Assembly: GCA_003446315.1 (NCBI GenBank)
Contig: DMBA01000379.1
Span: 1 to 7,485, forward strand
From: Ruminococcus sp.
GTDB lineage: Bacteria > Bacillota > Clostridia > Oscillospirales > Ruminococcaceae
Direction: 5' to 3'
Length of the DNA stretch: 7,485 bases
Shown: positions 5,263 through 7,485 of the stretch, one piece after another
How positions within the stretch are numbered: the first letter of the stretch is position 1
Layout of the letters: each line of letters starts with the position of its first letter
The notes under the pieces: generated by a model
Told to the model about the DNA's origin: nothing
Seen by the model: only the letters and a program-made list of their open reading frames with translations
Databases searched by the model: none
Made by a program: the position numbers and the translations under genes

Positions 5263-6462
5263 TTGGCAAAACTGGATAAACACATCTATCCTTCGGTACA
5301 TTGCGGCATTGTCCGTGCTGCACTGTATCTGCTGGAACTGGAAAATCACCCTTCCGCAAGACGCTTTTCTGCGGATGACACCGAGATCATTGCGGATGAA
5401 GCCGCTGCACCTGACCGTATGGGCGACCGGCAGCAGGGGCGCGGTCTGCACTATTATAATGCCGTGAAACCGGACGGCACCCAGCTCCCCTATCATCCTG
5501 TGCTCTGCGGTTATGCCAACGGAAAAGGCGCTGCATCCCCCTCTCCGCTGACCGTTCTGGATGCAGAATACCGCACGGCGCTTGCGCTGGAGACTGCCGG
5601 AAAACCCGTACCTGCTATGAAAAGTCTATCCCGTGCGATGCATATGCTCGCAGATATCTGCTGCCCGCCGCATAGCTGCTCCCTGACCTATTTTTCCCGC
5701 TATGCCATGATGCATAAACGCTATGAAGCGCAGGCGGCAGCCATCTTCTGGGAGAAAAAAACTGAGGGGCTTTCGCAGGCAGATGCCGCTGCAAAATGGG
5801 CACGAAAAGCCGTCGGCTCCGTGCCCTATGAAACATATTCCGGATTGCTGCGCGGCGGCATGCCCGTCAAAGGCGGCGCATGGCAGGGCAGCAAATTCTC
5901 TGAGATCTGCAACCAACTTGCATTTGATGCATCCCATGAGCTTTCTGCCGTGCTCGGCAGCGATGATACCGTGCGGGCAGCATCCATTGAACGGCAGATT
6001 CTCCGTTCGATTACAAACTGTGCGGCGCTGCTCGCAGCATATGATTCCGATTTGCAGCACGCAAATGCGCAGATCTGGCAGGAACAGCAGCCCTATTGGC
6101 TCAAAGGCTTCCGCACCGCCATCTCCGTGACAAAACATCCGCTGTTTCTGCATTTTAATGATGACGGCACCGTATCGCTCGCAACCGAAGAAGGCAGATA
6201 TCTCTCTGTCAACCGGGTCGGGATGGTTTCCGTCACCGAACCGGCAGAAAACCAGATCATCCGGTTCCGCTTCGGCAGAGAGCCGCTGCTGACGCTCTAT
6301 CCGAACGGCGATCAGGACAAGCTCCTTGCCATGATCCGCGGTCAGCTTTACTGCATCCGCCGCATTCCGGGATTGCAGGGCAATTTGTTTTATTCGCAGG
6401 TGCAGTTTGTGCTGACGCGCAAGCAGCCCGAAAACGGCAAGTATATCTTTGACTGCCTTTGA
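5263..6462 (+). CDS. Zinc phospholipase C / S1-P1 nuclease-fold protein with fascin-like C-terminal domain
   Basis: This 399-residue protein resembles zinc-dependent phospholipase C of Bacillus cereus in residues 1-265. The likely metal ligands are His13, Asp55, His63, His127, Asp131, His137, His151 and Glu155. The spacing from His127 to Glu155 (HxxxD, then 6, 14 and 4 residues) equals that of mature B. cereus enzyme (H118, D122, H128, H142, E146). The family hydrolyses phospholipid head groups or nucleic acid. Unlike typical members it has no signal peptide, so the Trp1 amino-group ligand made by processing is absent. Residues 292-399 look beta-rich; VSLATEEGRYLSVN (304-317) resembles a fascin/beta-trefoil repeat. 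The TTG start is chosen because AGGGGG (5249-5254) lies 8 bases upstream and no early in-frame ATG would keep His13. It probably shares a transcript with the methyltransferase. The substrate and activity are unproven. Confidence 0.82.
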   Translation: MAKLDKHIYPSVHCGIVRAALYLLELENHPSARRFSADDTEIIADEAAAPDRMGDRQQGRGLHYYNAVKPDGTQLPYHPVLCGYANGKGAASPSPLTVLDAEYRTALALETAGKPVPAMKSLSRAMHMLADICCPPHSCSLTYFSRYAMMHKRYEAQAAAIFWEKKTEGLSQADAAAKWARKAVGSVPYETYSGLLRGGMPVKGGAWQGSKFSEICNQLAFDASHELSAVLGSDDTVRAASIERQILRSITNCAALLAAYDSDLQHANAQIWQEQQPYWLKGFRTAISVTKHPLFLHFNDDGTVSLATEEGRYLSVNRVGMVSVTEPAENQIIRFRFGREPLLTLYPNGDQDKLLAMIRGQLYCIRRIPGLQGNLFYSQVQFVLTRKQPENGKYIFDCL

Positions 6463-6489
6463 ACCTGTTTGTCAGGCTGTTTTGGTTCA
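6460..6489. terminator. Inverted repeat shared by two convergent genes
   Basis: TGAACC (6460-6465) and GGTTCA (6484-6489) are complementary, and each begins with the TGA stop codon of one gene: the phospholipase-like gene on plus and the DUF2809 gene on minus. Within it CCTG (6464-6467) and CAGG (6473-6476) form an alternative hairpin followed by CTGTTTT. A bidirectional terminator is plausible, although the stems are short. Confidence 0.45.
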
Positions 6490-6882
6490 TAATGACAGTG
6501 CCTTTCTTCTCCGGCGCAGCAGAAATTCGGCAGCATAGCCCGGCAGCGCTCCGATGAGATAACAAAGGAAATCCAATTCGGAATAACCTGTACCGATGCA
6601 AATCCGCAATACCGGATCGGTAATGTGCATTTTATCGCAAAAGCCCCAGAGTTGAAGCAGTTCAATGCCAAACGCAAACAGCAGGATCGCCGTCGGGATC
6701 AGCAGTCCATATTTCGGCTGCTCCGGAAAAACCATTCTCCAAAGCGTATAAAGCAGCGTGACAATCAGCAGATCGCCGATGTGATTGCGCAGAAAACCCG
6801 TTGCAAACAATGCGATCATCAATTCGATCACAAACAATATTGCGGATGCCGCAGTCATGCTGATGCGGACACGGCGCTTCAT
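6487..6882 (-). CDS. DUF2809 family membrane protein
   Basis: This 131-residue integral membrane protein has about four hydrophobic helices (roughly 8-28, 36-50, 58-78 and 103-123) with a basic N-terminus (KRRVR) and a basic C-terminal RRRRK. The pattern IELMIALFATGFLRNHIGDL followed by a central IELLQ and a late GYSELDFLCYLIGAL is typical of the DUF2809 family, which somewhat resembles VanZ-like proteins. The function is not known. Its ATG overlaps the stop of the upstream minus-strand gene by four bases (ATGA), indicating translational coupling, and GAGAGG (6889-6894) lies 6 bases before the start. It is the last gene of the leftward block. Confidence 0.85.
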   Translation of the reverse strand: MKRRVRISMTAASAILFVIELMIALFATGFLRNHIGDLLIVTLLYTLWRMVFPEQPKYGLLIPTAILLFAFGIELLQLWGFCDKMHITDPVLRICIGTGYSELDFLCYLIGALPGYAAEFLLRRRRKALSL

Positions 6883-7286
6883 GACAGACCTCTCACGTTG
6901 ATGACGGCATCTGCATCCGCATGTTCCGCGTTGCTGCCGACTGCATACACATGTACCGTCAGTGTGCCGGTCTGCTCACTGATTTCCAGAGACTGACCGT
7001 CCTGCGAAATCTGCACGCCGTCCGTGCTGCCGTCCTGCCAATGTGCATCGCTGATCTGATAATATGCTGCATTTTCAAAATATGCAAAATCTTCGCAGGA
7101 AATCGTTGTATCGGTCGGAACCGAAAACTCGCAGGTCGTGATGCGCGGCACATCTTCCGTATACGCATGCAGCTCGCCTGCAAGCACCACCGCACTCACA
7201 CCGCAAAGCAGTGATAATATGCATCCGTGCTGTACGATTTTTCCAAGCACAATCGCGGCGATCATCGGTTTTGAGAGTTTTTTCAT
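6879..7286 (-). CDS. Secreted or membrane-anchored protein of unknown function
   Basis: This 135-residue protein is not recognised. It starts with a basic MKKLSK followed by a hydrophobic segment (about 9-36), as in a signal peptide or N-terminal anchor; cleavage after VLA (34-36) or LHA (39-41) is possible. The remaining 95 residues are acidic, polar and beta-prone, with two cysteines (52 and 64) that could form a disulphide outside the cell. The end, LTVHVYAVGSNAEHADADAV, resembles the last strand of a small beta-sandwich domain. The ribosome binding site AAAGGAAG (7294-7301 on the minus strand) precedes the ATG by 7 bases. It lies 27 bases after the partial upstream gene and overlaps the DUF2809 gene by four bases, so all three are probably co-transcribed. 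The DUF2809 partner suggests a membrane-associated role, but this is inference. Confidence 0.72.
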   Translation of the reverse strand: MKKLSKPMIAAIVLGKIVQHGCILSLLCGVSAVVLAGELHAYTEDVPRITTCEFSVPTDTTISCEDFAYFENAAYYQISDAHWQDGSTDGVQISQDGQSLEISEQTGTLTVHVYAVGSNAEHADADAVINVRGLS

Positions 7287-7313
7287 GTTGATTCTTCCTT
7301 TCAGTCATTGTTG

Positions 7314-7485
7314 TCAGATCCAGATTGCAAGCAGTCCGGTGTCGCGGCAGATGACCGCGCCGCAGCGACCGCCCTGCCAGACAACAGCCTGCGAGAGATC
7401 GTCTGTGAAGCCTGCCGCCTGTAAGCTGCGCCAGATCCAGTACGGTACGTTCTGGTAAAGCGGCAGTTCCGGATCACCGGCTTCC
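7314..7485 (-). CDS. C-terminal end of an unknown minus-strand gene, cut by the window edge
   Basis: The minus strand is open from the right edge (first full codon at 7484) to a TGA at 7316-7314, giving 56 residues. The tail includes DPELPLYQNVPYWIWRSL and the closing stretch GGRCGAVICRDTGLLAIWI, where GAVICRD...LLAIWI looks like two short beta strands. Composition and codon use match the neighbours, and the gene ends 27 bases before the next minus-strand start, which supports it as real. I do not recognise the family from this fragment. Confidence 0.65.
   Translation of the reverse strand, partial: EAGDPELPLYQNVPYWIWRSLQAAGFTDDLSQAVVWQGGRCGAVICRDTGLLAIWI

Overview
The window looks like ordinary chromosomal DNA from a Gram-positive anaerobe of the class Clostridia, most likely a Ruminococcus or Oscillospiraceae-type gut bacterium. 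This is inferred from three things: strong AGGAGG-type ribosome binding sites, sigma-A promoters with near-consensus boxes, and the closeness of several proteins to Firmicutes families (UPF0371/DUF1846, ThiN, DUF2809, a zinc phospholipase C-type protein). The sequence has moderate GC with A- and T-rich intergenic tracts. There is no rRNA, tRNA, CRISPR array, recognisable transposase gene or phage gene.

Layout, left to right. Positions 1-1161 hold a promoter and a membrane-anchored metallophosphoesterase. Positions 1254-1835 encode a small protein with a Cys/Gly/Pro-rich head and a predicted C1q/BclA-like beta domain, ending at a probable terminator. Positions 1927-3551 are a self-contained unit: consensus promoter, DUF1846 protein and a strong intrinsic terminator. 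Positions 3552-3773 are non-coding and hairpin-rich and lead into a thiamine pyrophosphokinase (3774-4403). A purine-rich then T-rich spacer of about 200 bases precedes a two-gene unit: a class I methyltransferase (4600-5247) and, 15 bases later, a zinc phospholipase C/S1-P1-fold protein with a fascin-like tail (5263-6462, TTG start). From 6487 to the right edge the minus strand carries three tightly spaced genes: the end of an unknown gene, a secreted or membrane-anchored protein of unknown function, and a DUF2809 membrane protein. The plus and minus blocks converge at 6460-6489, where both stop codons lie in one inverted repeat.

How the genes relate. No single pathway links them. The thiamine kinase makes the cofactor thiamine diphosphate. 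The metallophosphoesterase, the BclA-like protein, the DUF2809 protein and the secreted protein point to the cell envelope or surface. The methyltransferase and phospholipase-like protein are probably co-transcribed but have no obvious shared substrate. The points most worth a second look are the phospholipase C-fold protein, which keeps the metal-ligand pattern but lacks a signal peptide and has an extra C-terminal domain; the structured, possibly repeat-derived leader before the thiamine kinase; a possible RNA pairing that covers part of the methyltransferase ribosome binding site; and a partial minus-strand gene at the right edge.
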